18,316 bases of DNA from the NCBI GenBank assembly GCA_000961805.1, contig LADV01000113.1, forward strand, positions 1-18,316, given 5' to 3'. The notes beneath the pieces are model-generated. The model had not been told where the DNA came from and did not search any database. It saw nothing but the letters and a program-made list of their open reading frames with translations. Position 1 is the stretch's first letter. Every line of letters starts with the position of its first letter. This stretch comes from Peptococcaceae bacterium BRH_c23 (GTDB taxonomy: Bacteria > Bacillota_B > Desulfitobacteriia > Desulfitobacteriales > Desulfitobacteriaceae). The translations under genes and the position numbers were made by a program. Shown one piece after another: positions 6,720-14,796 of the stretch.

Positions 6720-7133
6720 TAGATACTCATCGCTTGAAATCAGCTTACAATTGATATCAGATCTATCTCATGATAGTATCAATTCATGTAGTGTAATTTC
6801 GGGATACGCTGGTAATAAGGCGGGATGTGTTTTGTTAATAGATCGTGAGTAACTCAATATAAATATATTTAGGACTTGGACAGGATAAAACTGCCAAGTC
6901 CTTTTAAGTGCACCAGAGAAATACCGATACAAACACTGTCTGTTCTTGATGCCTAAAAGTGTAGATTAAGTACCTCATTAATTTCATTTTCTAGCCTGAA
7001 ACCGGGAAATATCATCCCCTTGCTTTAATTCACTTTGAAAAAAGTTAAAGAAATATGGGATCTAGTCTGATAAAATATCTATAGTTAGCTAAAACATAGA
7101 TATTAAAATAATTGCAAATGAGGCCGTAAAATA
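6720..7133. other. Intergenic region, two hairpins, no gene seen
   Basis: I find no credible gene in these 414 bp. There is a bulged inverted repeat (6750-6783: arms ATTGATA/TATCAAT, then CTATC/GATAG) and a terminator (6871-6905). The part after 6905 is AT-rich and shows no convincing promoter for the gene at 7134. Confidence 0.5.
6871..6905 (+). terminator. Rho-independent terminator
   Basis: AGGACTTGG (6871-6879) pairs with CCAAGTCCT (6894-6902), and an inner CAG/CTG pairing extends the stem across one bulged A. TTT follows. It probably ends the zinc-ribbon transcript, about 150 nt beyond its stop. Confidence 0.75.
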
Positions 7134-7940
7134 GTGAGATTTTCAAAAGGATTTTTTTTATTTTTTATTTTAATAATCTTACTTTCTGCATGTTCAGATG
7201 CTTACGCAAATAATAAGCAAGAGGCAGAAAACGGGGTTTTGGATTTAAGGGATTGGGACAGCCAATTATATGGAACTATCCAGCTTGATGGTCAATGGGA
7301 ATTTTACTGGAGCCAGTTTTTGACTCACAAGGACCTCCAAAATGTAAAACCTGACCTTTTCGCAACTATACCAGAATCATGGGATGGATACGAGATTGAT
7401 GGGATAAATTTGCCGGGTCAGGGGTATGCAACCTACAGACTTCATATCAAGACTAACCTTCCAGAGAATACAGCACTGGGTCTCAGACCGTATGTATTTT
7501 CAAGTGCTTACAAGTTATACATCAATCAAACATTGGTGGCTGCCAACGGTGAAGTGGCGGTCGTACCAGGGGAAGAAATTGGCGAGTACAAACCACAGGC
7601 AGTTTTTTTTAACGTGCCTGCCAAGGAGTTTGATATCATTATTCAGGTTTCCAATTTTCAATACGCAAGAGGTGGTTTCTGGTACAGCATGTCTATGGGG
7701 ACCCCAGAAAAGATTCTTGACCTTCATGACACTCTCCTGGGGAAAGAACTATTTCTGATTGGCGGACTGTTGGTTATTGCTATGTTCAACCTAGCAATTT
7801 ACATCTTGCGAAGAGAATTGAAATACGCCCTCTACTTTTCGGGCGTTTGTCTGTTCATGGCGATTGCCTTGGATATGGTAGGACAATATGTTCTTGTGCG
7901 ATTATCGAGGGCGTTGGGGATACCCTGCGCAGAAACTTAG
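7134..7940 (+). pseudogene. Truncated 7TMR-DISM-type membrane sensor
   Basis: The first 268 residues of a larger receptor. A lipoprotein-like signal peptide (hydrophobic residues 6-19, then SACSDA) leads to an extracellular jelly-roll domain (residues about 35-200, with LDLRDWD, LDGQWEFYW, LPGQGYATYRLHI and the YINQTLVAANGE region), as in 7TMR-DISMED2. Only about two membrane helices (about 205-250) of the expected seven follow. The frame then runs into RALGIPCAET and stops, with no histidine kinase, GGDEF or other output domain. The start is GTG 7134 (gtg aga ttt), with no strong ribosome site. It is most likely a deletion remnant of a signalling gene; a functional short form is possible but unlikely. 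Confidence 0.75.
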
Positions 7941-8007
7941 AATTTGAAGCGGTCGGAAGCACAATTGTTAGAATCATGCGAGAACTTTGTTAATTTCAAG
8001 AACCAAA
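7905..8007 (+). pseudogene. Short unidentified coding remnant at the deletion junction
   Basis: In a second frame, the bases after the truncated receptor read GVGDTLRRNLEFEAVG and then VRIMRELC before a stop (TAA at about 8000-8002). GVGDTLRRNLE vaguely resembles the GVGYTLR end of OmpR-type response regulators, which would suit a gene lying before a kinase. The resemblance is short and could be chance. Confidence 0.2.
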
Positions 8008-8025
8008 CTAAGGCGAGGTTAGCTT

Positions 8026-9410
8026 ATGAATAGGAAAATAGAAAATCGATTCTTAGCCAACTATGTCGTCATGTTTATTATCTCGACCATGATCGGGATA
8101 TTTGCATTTATGCTTTTAGGATTTGCGAACGATTTGATAGCCAAGACTCTTGTAAAAAATAACTATACAGCACAAAACCTTATGATGGATGATTACAAAA
8201 GTATCGACACAACATCGGTGGTTGACAAAGGTGGCGGTGTGCAGGTCATTAATACCAATTATGAAGTTCTATATTCGGCAGGGATAAACACCCTTTTAAA
8301 GGATAAGCTGACCACAGAGGAGTTCACGGAATTTTTGGTCTTGAGTAAAAGTATGGGAATCCCCTATAGCTATAGTATTGAATACAATGCTAAAGAACAG
8401 TTTTGGCTGGTAGTGACATTTCCGACTTCTATCAGAATTGACTTTGCCATCGTATACAACAAAGAATTTGCTTCGGTAGATAAACAAAATGTCGTTGGTT
8501 TTCTGCTTGCTGTAATTCTCTTTTATTTATTACTGCTTGCGATTAGTACCGTAATCTATTCAAAGATTACATCCATTGGTATAGTTAACCCTTTGAGGAA
8601 ACTTTGTAACAGCGCACGACGCCTGAAAGATGGCGACTATACTGAGAGAGTTGACCTTAATCTGAAAAATGAATTTGGAGAATTACAGGATACATTTAAC
8701 GCAATGGCACAGCAAATCGAAAAGGAAATATCTTTAAGAAAGCAGTCGGAGGAAAACCGTAAAAAATTGGTACTTGATATTTCCCATGATCTTAAAAATC
8801 CTTTGGCAAGCATTATGGGTTATGCAGAACTTTGGGGTAACAAACTAGATCTATCCATTGAGGAACGGGACGTCTACATAAAGATTATCTATGATAACAG
8901 CCTACGAGCAAACAATTTAATTACGGATCTGTTTGAGTTATCTAAAATGGAAAGCTCAGAATTTAAACTATGTAAAACCAAAGTTGACGTCTGCGAATAT
9001 GTAAGAGAGGAAATGGGAACCGCTATTCCAATCTTTGATAAGGCTGGCTTCACCTATGATTTTGATATCCCTGAAGAAAAGATATTCGTAATGCTTGATA
9101 TTATGCAGTGAATAGAGTGTTCCAAAATCTTGTTGCTAATACCGTGCAATACAATTTAAAAGATACGAAGGTAAGAATGCGCTTATGTGAGCAGGGCGAT
9201 GAAATAGTAATTGTCTTCGAGGATAATGGGATTGGAATACCGGCAACGATTGCTAAAGATATATTTCATCCCTTTGTAAGGGCGGATAGTGCAAGAAATT
9301 CACAAACAGGCGGAACGGGCTTAGGGCTGGCAATCGTTGAGAAAATCATAGTAGCACATGGCGGGAATATCAGCCTTAAGACAGAAGAAAACTTTGGGTG
9401 TAAGTTTTAA
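8026..9410 (+). pseudogene. Frameshifted sensor histidine kinase (HAMP-HisKA-HATPase)
   Basis: A two-helix membrane sensor kinase (membrane segments about residues 12-35 and 157-180, with an extracytoplasmic loop between). It continues with HAMP (about 182-235), HisKA with H254 (LDISHDLKNPLASIMGYAE), and a HATPase domain with N-box (FQNLVANTVQYN), DNGIGIP and GGTGLGLAIVEKI. The frame breaks at about 9108: the first part ends MLDIMQ-stop and the rest resumes in another frame as NRVFQNL. Adding one A (CAG-A-TGAAT) would restore a continuous QMNRVFQNL. The C-terminus is also lost: after GGNISLKTEENFGCKF the frame stops where another gene fragment begins. The start is ATG 8026, with GCGAGG at 8013-8018. 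No intact response regulator is adjacent. Confidence 0.85.
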
Positions 9411-9627
9411 ATATATCCGTCATCCTCAGTATACCGGTCTGCTGCTTTTATCCTTTGGAATGATGGCAGAGTGGGCAACCTTACCAATGCTTATTCTGTA
9501 TCCGGTGATGATCGGTATGTATATACGCCTGGCAAAAAGAGAGGAAAAAGATATGCTTGTTGAATTTGGGGATCAGTATAGGGCGTATATGAAAGAGACC
9601 AAAATGTTCATTCCTTTTATTGTGTGA
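9406..9627 (+). pseudogene. C-terminal fragment of an isoprenylcysteine methyltransferase-like membrane protein
   Basis: About 73 residues starting FKYIRHPQYTGLLLLSFGM, the conserved RHPxYTG motif of the ICMT/phospholipid methyltransferase family. Membrane segments and the ending KREEKDMLVEFGDQYRAYMKETKMFIPF match the usual C-terminus (E..L...FG..Y..Y). The N-terminal membrane helices are missing, and the fragment abuts the truncated kinase directly, with no start codon of its own. It is therefore a recombination remnant. Confidence 0.8.
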
Positions 9628-9755
9628 CAGATAATGATGGCTGGACTAGCGTATTAACTTTGTTAAATACGTCAAACTATGAAGGAACCTTTGCGAAAAG
9701 CACCGAAACGATATATCTGGAATGGGTTGAATTTCTGGAAACGAATTATAGTTAA
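9621..9755 (+). pseudogene. Unidentified C-terminal gene fragment
   Basis: In a frame other than the methyltransferase remnant, 44 codons read TDNDGWTSVLTLLNTSNYEGTF and then ETIYLEWVEFLETNYS before the stop at 9753-9755. The composition looks like real protein, but it has no start and I do not recognise the family. It probably belongs to the same decayed block. Confidence 0.35.
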
Positions 9756-9783
9756 TTCTTTCACTCATTTTTTGTCGTTTTAA

Positions 9784-9812
9784 TTGATTATTTGGAGTGG
9801 TTTAGGTATAAT
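9784..9812 (+). promoter_or_regulatory. Sigma-A promoter of the polyamine operon
   Basis: TTGATT (9784-9789), a 17-bp spacer and a perfect TATAAT (9807-9812), about 37 bp before the start codon. It suggests strong, perhaps constitutive expression; no operator is obvious. Confidence 0.75.
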
Positions 9813-9849
9813 TTGCATTGTTGAAAAAGTCATTTAGGGGGGTGCTGAA

Positions 9850-11049
9850 ATGGGAAAAGCTTTGATTATCGGCGCAGGTGGAGTTGCCAGTGTTGCTATT
9901 CATAAATGTTGCCAGAATCTAGATGTATTTGAAGAAATTTGTATTGCCAGCAGAACGGTCGAAAAATGTGAAGCGATCAAGAATAAGTTAGCTGGAAGTG
10001 CCACAAAAATTCTTACGGCTCAGCTTGATGCGGATAATACAGACATGGTCATTGACTTGATTAAAAGCTTTAAGCCCGATATTGTCATTAACCTTGCGCT
10101 CCCGTATCAAGACTTGACCATTATGGATGCCTGCCTCGCTACTGGGGTAGATTACCTGGATACTGCGAATTATGAGCCACCTGATCTTGCGAAATTTGAG
10201 TACAAATGGCAGTGGGCGTATCAAGAGAAATTTGCTCAGGCCGGGTTGACTGCCTTGTTAGGAAGCGGCTTTGACCCTGGGGTTACCGGTGTTTTTTGTG
10301 CCTATGCCCAAAAACACTATTTTGATGAAATTCATTCTATAGATATTGTGGATGCCAATGCAGGGGATCATGGCTATCCTTTCGCTACAAATTTTAACCC
10401 TGAAATTAATATTCGCGAAATAACCGCGAATGGAAGGTACTTTGAAAACGGCTCTTGGGTCGAAACTGACCCTCTCTCTGTGAAAAAAGTTTACGATCTT
10501 CCGGAGATAGGCCCCAAAAATATTTATCTTATGTACCATGAAGAATTAGAATCCTTAGCCATTCATATCAAGGGAATTAAGCGGATAAGATTTTGGATGA
10601 CGTTCTCTGACAATTATCTTAATCATTTACGTGTCCTCGAAAATGTCGGCATGACTTCGATTGAGCCTATTGATTTTGAGGGGCAAAAGATCATTCCTTT
10701 GCAATTTTTAAAGGCTGTGCTTCCTGATCCCGCCTCCCTCGGGCCCAGAACTAAAGGAAAAACGAATATCGGATGTATTATGCAAGGGATTAAAGACGGC
10801 AAGCCCTTAACCTATTATGTTTACAACATTTGCGATCATCAAGAATGTTATTCAGAAGTCGGGTCGCAGGCTATTTCCTATACAACGGGAGTTCCGGCCA
10901 TGATTGGAGCAATGTTAATGCTCAAAGGGCTTTGGAAAAAACCCGGTGTCTTCAATGTTGAAGAATTTGATCCGGATCCGTTCATGGAAGCTTTAAATAA
11001 ATACGGACTACCTTGGCAGGAAACCTTCTCGCCAACTCTCCTTGATTGA
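9850..11049 (+). CDS. Carboxynorspermidine dehydrogenase (saccharopine dehydrogenase family)
   Basis: A 399-residue cytosolic oxidoreductase. It condenses L-aspartate semialdehyde with a diamine (diaminopropane or putrescine) and reduces the imine with NADPH, giving carboxynorspermidine or carboxyspermidine. The N-terminal Rossmann motif is ALIIGAGGVAS (residues 4-14). Family features include INLALPYQDLTIMDAC, GVDYLDTANYE and GFDPGVTGVFCAYAQ; the length is typical. The start is ATG 9850 after AGGGGGGTG (9836-9844). Its partner, the decarboxylase, follows at once: the GAGGTG ribosome site of that gene overlaps this stop codon, implying translational coupling. A plain saccharopine dehydrogenase role is less likely given this neighbour. 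Confidence 0.92.
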   Translation: MGKALIIGAGGVASVAIHKCCQNLDVFEEICIASRTVEKCEAIKNKLAGSATKILTAQLDADNTDMVIDLIKSFKPDIVINLALPYQDLTIMDACLATGVDYLDTANYEPPDLAKFEYKWQWAYQEKFAQAGLTALLGSGFDPGVTGVFCAYAQKHYFDEIHSIDIVDANAGDHGYPFATNFNPEINIREITANGRYFENGSWVETDPLSVKKVYDLPEIGPKNIYLMYHEELESLAIHIKGIKRIRFWMTFSDNYLNHLRVLENVGMTSIEPIDFEGQKIIPLQFLKAVLPDPASLGPRTKGKTNIGCIMQGIKDGKPLTYYVYNICDHQECYSEVGSQAISYTTGVPAMIGAMLMLKGLWKKPGVFNVEEFDPDPFMEALNKYGLPWQETFSPTLLD

Positions 11050-11057
11050 GGTGTATA

Positions 11058-12197
11058 ATGGACATTGATATCACTTCCCTGCCATCACCCTGCTATATTG
11101 TGGATGAAAGACTTATTTTAAAAAATCTTGAACGACTAAATTCCGTACAAGAACGTACAGGATGCAGCATTCTGCTTGCTTTAAAAGGGTTTTCAATGCA
11201 TTCGGCATTTCCTCTCGTGGGCAACTATCTTAAAGGTGTCACCGCAAGCTCACTGTTTGAGGCTAGGCTGGGTTATGAAGAGATGGGGAAAGAAGTCCAT
11301 ATTTATGCGCCGGCTTACGTTGAGGGAGATTTCGATGAAATCCTCAGCATTTGTGACCATATTACCTTTAATTCCTTTGATCAATGGAATCGGTACAAAG
11401 ACAAAGTGAAAAAAATCAAAACCAAAAAGATAAGCTGTGGTATCCGTATCAATCCGGAATACTCGGAGATAGAGACGCCTATTTACGATCCCTGCTATCA
11501 ATACTCAAGACTTGGCGTGACATTGTCCAATTTCCGACGGTCAGAGCTTGAGGGTATTGAAGGACTCCATTTCCATACGATGTGCGAGCAGAATTCAGAT
11601 ACCCTTGAGCGGACGATTCAAGTGGTTGATCAAAAGTTTGGTGAATTTATAAAACCTATGAAATGGCTCAATCTAGGTGGGGGTCATCATATTACCAGAC
11701 CGGACTATGACCTTGAAACCTTGGTTCGTTCTATAACGTTTTTACAGGACAAATATGGAGTAGATATATACCTAGAACCCGGTGAAGCAGTGGCTTTAAA
11801 CACAGGTTTTTTGGTTGCCAAGGTCCTTGATATCGTGGATAATGGCATGAAAATTGCTATTTTGGATACTTCAGCAGCCTGTCATATGCCGGATGTGCTC
11901 GAAATGCCTTACAGACCTACTATAATCGATGCTGGAAAGCCTGGTGAATTTCCTCATAACTACAGACTTGGTGGTCTTACTTGTCTTGCCGGAGACATCA
12001 TTGGCGACTATTCGTTCAAACAGCCTTTAAAAGCTGGCGAAAGGCTTGTATTTTGTGACATGGCACACTATACTATGGTGAAGAACAATATGTTCAATGG
12101 TGTAAATCTTCCTTCTATCGCACTTTTCAACGAAGAGGAAGGTATTAAGATCGTCAGACAATTTGGTTATGGAGATTTCAAAACCCGTTTATCCTGA
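11058..12197 (+). CDS. nspC: Carboxynorspermidine decarboxylase
   Basis: A 379-residue PLP enzyme of the alanine-racemase-fold (fold III) decarboxylases. It removes the carboxyl group from carboxynorspermidine/carboxyspermidine to yield norspermidine or spermidine. Visible features: the PLP lysine K43 in LLALKGFSMHSAFP, HFHTMCEQ, the glycine loop WLNLGGGHHITRPDYD, EPGEAV, and SAACHMPDVLEMPYRP near the C-terminus. The start is ATG 11058, with GAGGTG at 11048-11053; a TTG at 11046 overlaps the upstream stop and is rejected. With the dehydrogenase it forms the aspartate-semialdehyde route to spermidine-type polyamines, which does not need decarboxylated S-adenosylmethionine. No diamine-forming decarboxylase is in the window. 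Confidence 0.93.
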   Translation: MDIDITSLPSPCYIVDERLILKNLERLNSVQERTGCSILLALKGFSMHSAFPLVGNYLKGVTASSLFEARLGYEEMGKEVHIYAPAYVEGDFDEILSICDHITFNSFDQWNRYKDKVKKIKTKKISCGIRINPEYSEIETPIYDPCYQYSRLGVTLSNFRRSELEGIEGLHFHTMCEQNSDTLERTIQVVDQKFGEFIKPMKWLNLGGGHHITRPDYDLETLVRSITFLQDKYGVDIYLEPGEAVALNTGFLVAKVLDIVDNGMKIAILDTSAACHMPDVLEMPYRPTIIDAGKPGEFPHNYRLGGLTCLAGDIIGDYSFKQPLKAGERLVFCDMAHYTMVKNNMFNGVNLPSIALFNEEEGIKIVRQFGYGDFKTRLS

Positions 12198-12243
12198 GAA
12201 ATTGGTTGCTATGATAATATACAACCTGCTGGTGAGGAATTTT

Positions 12244-12504
12244 ATGAATGATTTAGCGGAATACAAAAGAAAACATCATAAAAAAAAGTATGTTCAGGAT
12301 TTGGTTTTTCCAGAAGGGATTTTAGATGTGATCGAGGCAGATTATCCTAGTCAATATTTTTTGATGTTAGAGGATCGAGCCCAGATAACCGCCTTGTTTT
12401 CCAATGAAGAGTGGATAGACATATTGACAAAGTCGAGAAGTTCTTACAGATGTCACATTCAACGAATGAATTTAACCAGAAAATATTTAGCTCAAGGAAT
12501 TTGA
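12244..12504 (+). CDS. Unrecognised 86-residue protein in the polyamine operon
   Basis: I do not recognise this family. The start is ATG 12244, after GGTGAGGA (12231-12238). Residues about 8-20 are strongly basic (EYKRKHHKKKYVQ), the middle is mixed (FPEGILDVIEADYPSQYFLML), and the end is basic (CHIQRMNLTRKYLAQGI). No membrane segment or cysteine motif is seen. The frame is open back to 12163, inside the decarboxylase gene, but those upstream starts lack ribosome sites. It follows the decarboxylase by 46 nt and precedes the operon terminator, so it is very likely co-transcribed with the polyamine genes. A link to polyamine function is inferred from position only. Confidence 0.6.
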   Translation: MNDLAEYKRKHHKKKYVQDLVFPEGILDVIEADYPSQYFLMLEDRAQITALFSNEEWIDILTKSRSSYRCHIQRMNLTRKYLAQGI

Positions 12505-12543
12505 ACGTGAATACCTTTCGACATCTGCAATCACTCTTGTTTA

Positions 12544-12583
12544 GGGTTTAGGCTGTACTCATGTGCGGCCTGAACCCTTTTTT
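12544..12583 (+). terminator. Terminator of the polyamine operon
   Basis: GGGTTTAGGC (12544-12553) pairs with GCCTGAACCC (12568-12577), with one G-T pair. Six T residues follow. Confidence 0.88.
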
Positions 12584-12754
12584 GCCATCCATTCCCACTT
12601 CTTTCGAGTCGAGTGTAAAATATTTATACTATAGGTAAATATTTTGATAGCTAATTTCAAATATCGACAATATTTTCTGATAATTGAACATCGATTTGCC
12701 TAGCGTTAATTTCAGAATTGCAAGATAATTATAGTAATAAAACTAGCCGCTAAT

Positions 12755-12774
12755 AAAAAGGAGAAGTCCCCTCC
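12755..12774. repeat. Conserved leader block, copy 1
   Basis: AAAAAGGAGAAGTCCC followed by CTCC. Nearly the same block occurs at 17613-17631, about 235-350 bp before the second symporter start, with one C fewer. GGAG and CTCC can pair over 4 bp. Its survival inside otherwise diverged AT-rich leaders hints at function. Confidence 0.45.
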
Positions 12775-13066
12775 AATTCTTAAGCGGGAATAACTAGTAC
12801 GGGTTAGTAAAGAGCTCCGTAGGAGATGATTAAATCCCATAGTCTATGTTAGAAAATACGAATTAATATGCAATGATAGATCTAAATATAACTAAATTTA
12901 ATGTTTAGGTATATTTTGGAAAATTAGTAATATACAATTAATAAAATAACGTTTATTTTGTTTTATTGTAAAATCATAAAGAATAAAGTATAAGAAAAAA
13001 TATAAGAATTAATTATTTAGACAAATATACACATATATTGGTTTTTATGCAAGTTTTGTGTAATCA

Positions 13067-13076
13067 AACGGCCGTT
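13067..13076. promoter_or_regulatory. Palindromic operator candidate AACGGCCGTT, copy 1
   Basis: A perfect 10-bp GC-rich palindrome in very AT-rich DNA, 48 bp before the symporter start codon. It lies 2 bp after a TGTAAT hexamer (13059-13064) that matches the TATAAT at 17799-17804 in the duplicate leader, so it may span the transcription start and act as a repressor site. Confidence 0.45.
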
Positions 13077-13123
13077 GGCTATACATGACTGCATATTAAT
13101 AAAAAAATACGGGAGGTTGTTTA

Positions 13124-14626
13124 ATGGACTTATTAACTTTGTCATCAAGTCTAGATGGTTTTTTCTGGGGTAAAATCATGATCTACCTATGCTTGGCAGC
13201 TGGTATTTATTTCTCGGTACTAATGAAATTTCCACAGGTGCGCTTAATTAAAGACATGGTTAAACATCTTTTTGGAAGTAAAAGTTCAGCAGAAGGTGTG
13301 TCATCCTTCCAGGGCTTTGCAATGGCATTAGGTGGACGTGTTGGTACTGGTAACATTACTGGTGTTGCAAGTGCCATATTCTTTGGTGGTCCTGGGGCGG
13401 TTTTCTGGATGTGGGCAATAGCCTTCCTTGGTGCGGGCTCAGCTTATATAGAAGCTGCTTTAGCTCAGGTGTGGAAACAAGAGATTCATGGTGAGTATCG
13501 CGGCGGTCCAGCTTACTACATTGAAAAAGGGTTAGGTAGTAGGGGCTTAGGCATGGCATTTGCAATTCTTACCTTGGTATCTTGCGGTATCCTTCTTCCT
13601 GGTATTCAATCCAATTCTTTCGCTACTGCTGCAACAGTTGCCTTTGGCATAGATCCATTAATTATAGCTGTTCTATATGCAGGGTTACTTGGGTATATTG
13701 TATTCGGTGGCGGCAAGAGAATCGCTAAGGTAGCTGGGATGATCGTTCCATTCATGGCGATCGCTTACATGGCTCTTGCATTCATTATTTTGATTATTAA
13801 TTTTGATAAGATCCCCTATGTTTTTGGCTTAATCTTCAGTAGTGCATTTAACATGAATGCAGCATATGGTGCTGTCTTCGGATTAGCCATCAGTTGGGGT
13901 GTTAAGAGAGGCATATTCTCCAATGAAGCTGGTCAAGGTACGGGTGCTCAGGCTGCAGGTGCTGCTGAAGTATCACACCCTGCAAAACAAGGGCTTGTTC
14001 AAGCCTTCTCAGTGTATGTTGACACATTGTTGGTATGTACTGCTACAGCAATCATGATACTTTCAACAAACACGTTCAATGTAGCTAATCCAGCAGGAGG
14101 TTTCCTTACAGAATTTGTTCCGGGCTTAGAAAAAGGGAACTTTACACAAACAGCTGTCGATGCATTTATTCCAGGGATTGGCGGCGGTTTCGTAGCAATT
14201 GCCTTGGGCTTCTTTACCTTCACAACTGTATTAGCGTATGCTTTCTACACAGATTCTAATGTCGGCTATCTCTTTAGAAACAACAGTAACGGCAGCGGTT
14301 ACAAAATGGCGATCACAGCTTCAAGAATTGGTATCGTATTGATGGTTTTCATCAGTACAATTATGTCAGCTGACGTGGTTTGGAACTTTGGTTCCGCAGG
14401 TGTTGGTGCAATGGCATGGTTCAATGTTATTGTTATCATACTGTTGACAAAACCAGGTATTGCTACTCTAAAAGACTACGAAGCACAGAAGAAGCTGGGC
14501 GTAGATCCTGTATTTGTTCCAGAGAGATGTGGTATTAAAGGTGCTGAACTCTGGCATAAGATCGTAGCAAGATCCTATTCAAAAGAATTGGCAGCATTAA
14601 AGGATAAAGACAAGAAAATGGCATAA
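13124..14626 (+). CDS. AGCS-family sodium:alanine/glycine symporter
   Basis: A 500-residue polytopic membrane protein that co-transports alanine, glycine or a similar amino acid with Na+ (or H+). Family motifs are present: ALGGRVGTGNITGVASAIF (residues about 67-85), FLGAGSAYIEAALAQVWKQ, YRGGPAYYIEKGLG, and the long conserved stretch from WGVKRGIFSNEAGQGTGAQAA through HPAKQGLVQAFSVYVDTLLVCTATA. About 10-11 membrane helices can be drawn and the length is normal for the family. The start is ATG 13124, seven bases after GGGAGG. A second copy begins at 17867 with 11 differences in the first 150 residues. The short basic C-terminal tail is ordinary. Confidence 0.93.
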   Translation: MDLLTLSSSLDGFFWGKIMIYLCLAAGIYFSVLMKFPQVRLIKDMVKHLFGSKSSAEGVSSFQGFAMALGGRVGTGNITGVASAIFFGGPGAVFWMWAIAFLGAGSAYIEAALAQVWKQEIHGEYRGGPAYYIEKGLGSRGLGMAFAILTLVSCGILLPGIQSNSFATAATVAFGIDPLIIAVLYAGLLGYIVFGGGKRIAKVAGMIVPFMAIAYMALAFIILIINFDKIPYVFGLIFSSAFNMNAAYGAVFGLAISWGVKRGIFSNEAGQGTGAQAAGAAEVSHPAKQGLVQAFSVYVDTLLVCTATAIMILSTNTFNVANPAGGFLTEFVPGLEKGNFTQTAVDAFIPGIGGGFVAIALGFFTFTTVLAYAFYTDSNVGYLFRNNSNGSGYKMAITASRIGIVLMVFISTIMSADVVWNFGSAGVGAMAWFNVIVIILLTKPGIATLKDYEAQKKLGVDPVFVPERCGIKGAELWHKIVARSYSKELAALKDKDKKMA

Positions 14627-14679
14627 GTATAAGAATAAGAGTTAATTTAGTAAATATTTAATAGGTGAATGTAGACACC

Positions 14680-14711
14680 GCCAGAACGTTTAGACGCTCT
14701 GGCTTTTTTTT
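14680..14711 (+). terminator. Terminator of the first symporter gene
   Basis: GCCAGAACG (14680-14688) pairs with CGCTCTGGC (14695-14703), with one A-C mismatch, followed by eight T residues. Confidence 0.85.
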
Positions 14712-14796
14712 GCATGAAGGAGTTTGTTGATTTAGAAGGAATAATAGGAAACATGTTGAAGTATTAGGTTACATTCGGGTTGAGGTAAACGGGAGG

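Larger units (their letters stand above)
12584..13123. other. Long AT-rich leader of the first AGCS symporter gene
   Basis: No gene is seen in 540 bp. Notable content: ATCGACAATATT (12663-12674), like the motif near the GntR gene; the block AAAAAGGAGAAGTCCC (12755-12770) with a short GGAG/CTCC pairing; and the last roughly 95 bp, which are nearly repeated at 17780-17866 before the second symporter. That repeat includes the palindrome at 13067-13076 and the GGGAGG ribosome site (13111-13116). Confidence 0.55.

Noticed and set aside
7426..7758. A second 110-codon frame inside the sensor gene
   Set aside because: It is a shadow of the 7TMR-DISM-type frame, with no family similarity and no start signal.
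7134..9755. Insertion sequence as the cause of the broken genes
   Set aside because: No transposase fragment, terminal inverted repeats or target-site duplications could be found. Deletion is the simpler reading.
12755..12774. Glycine riboswitch before the amino-acid symporter
   Set aside because: GGAGAAG and CTCC looked suggestive, but the conserved core of the glycine aptamer is not there in either leader.
13356..13565. Minus-strand frames within the symporter gene (also 13999-14223)
   Set aside because: They are antisense shadows of a strongly conserved membrane-protein gene.
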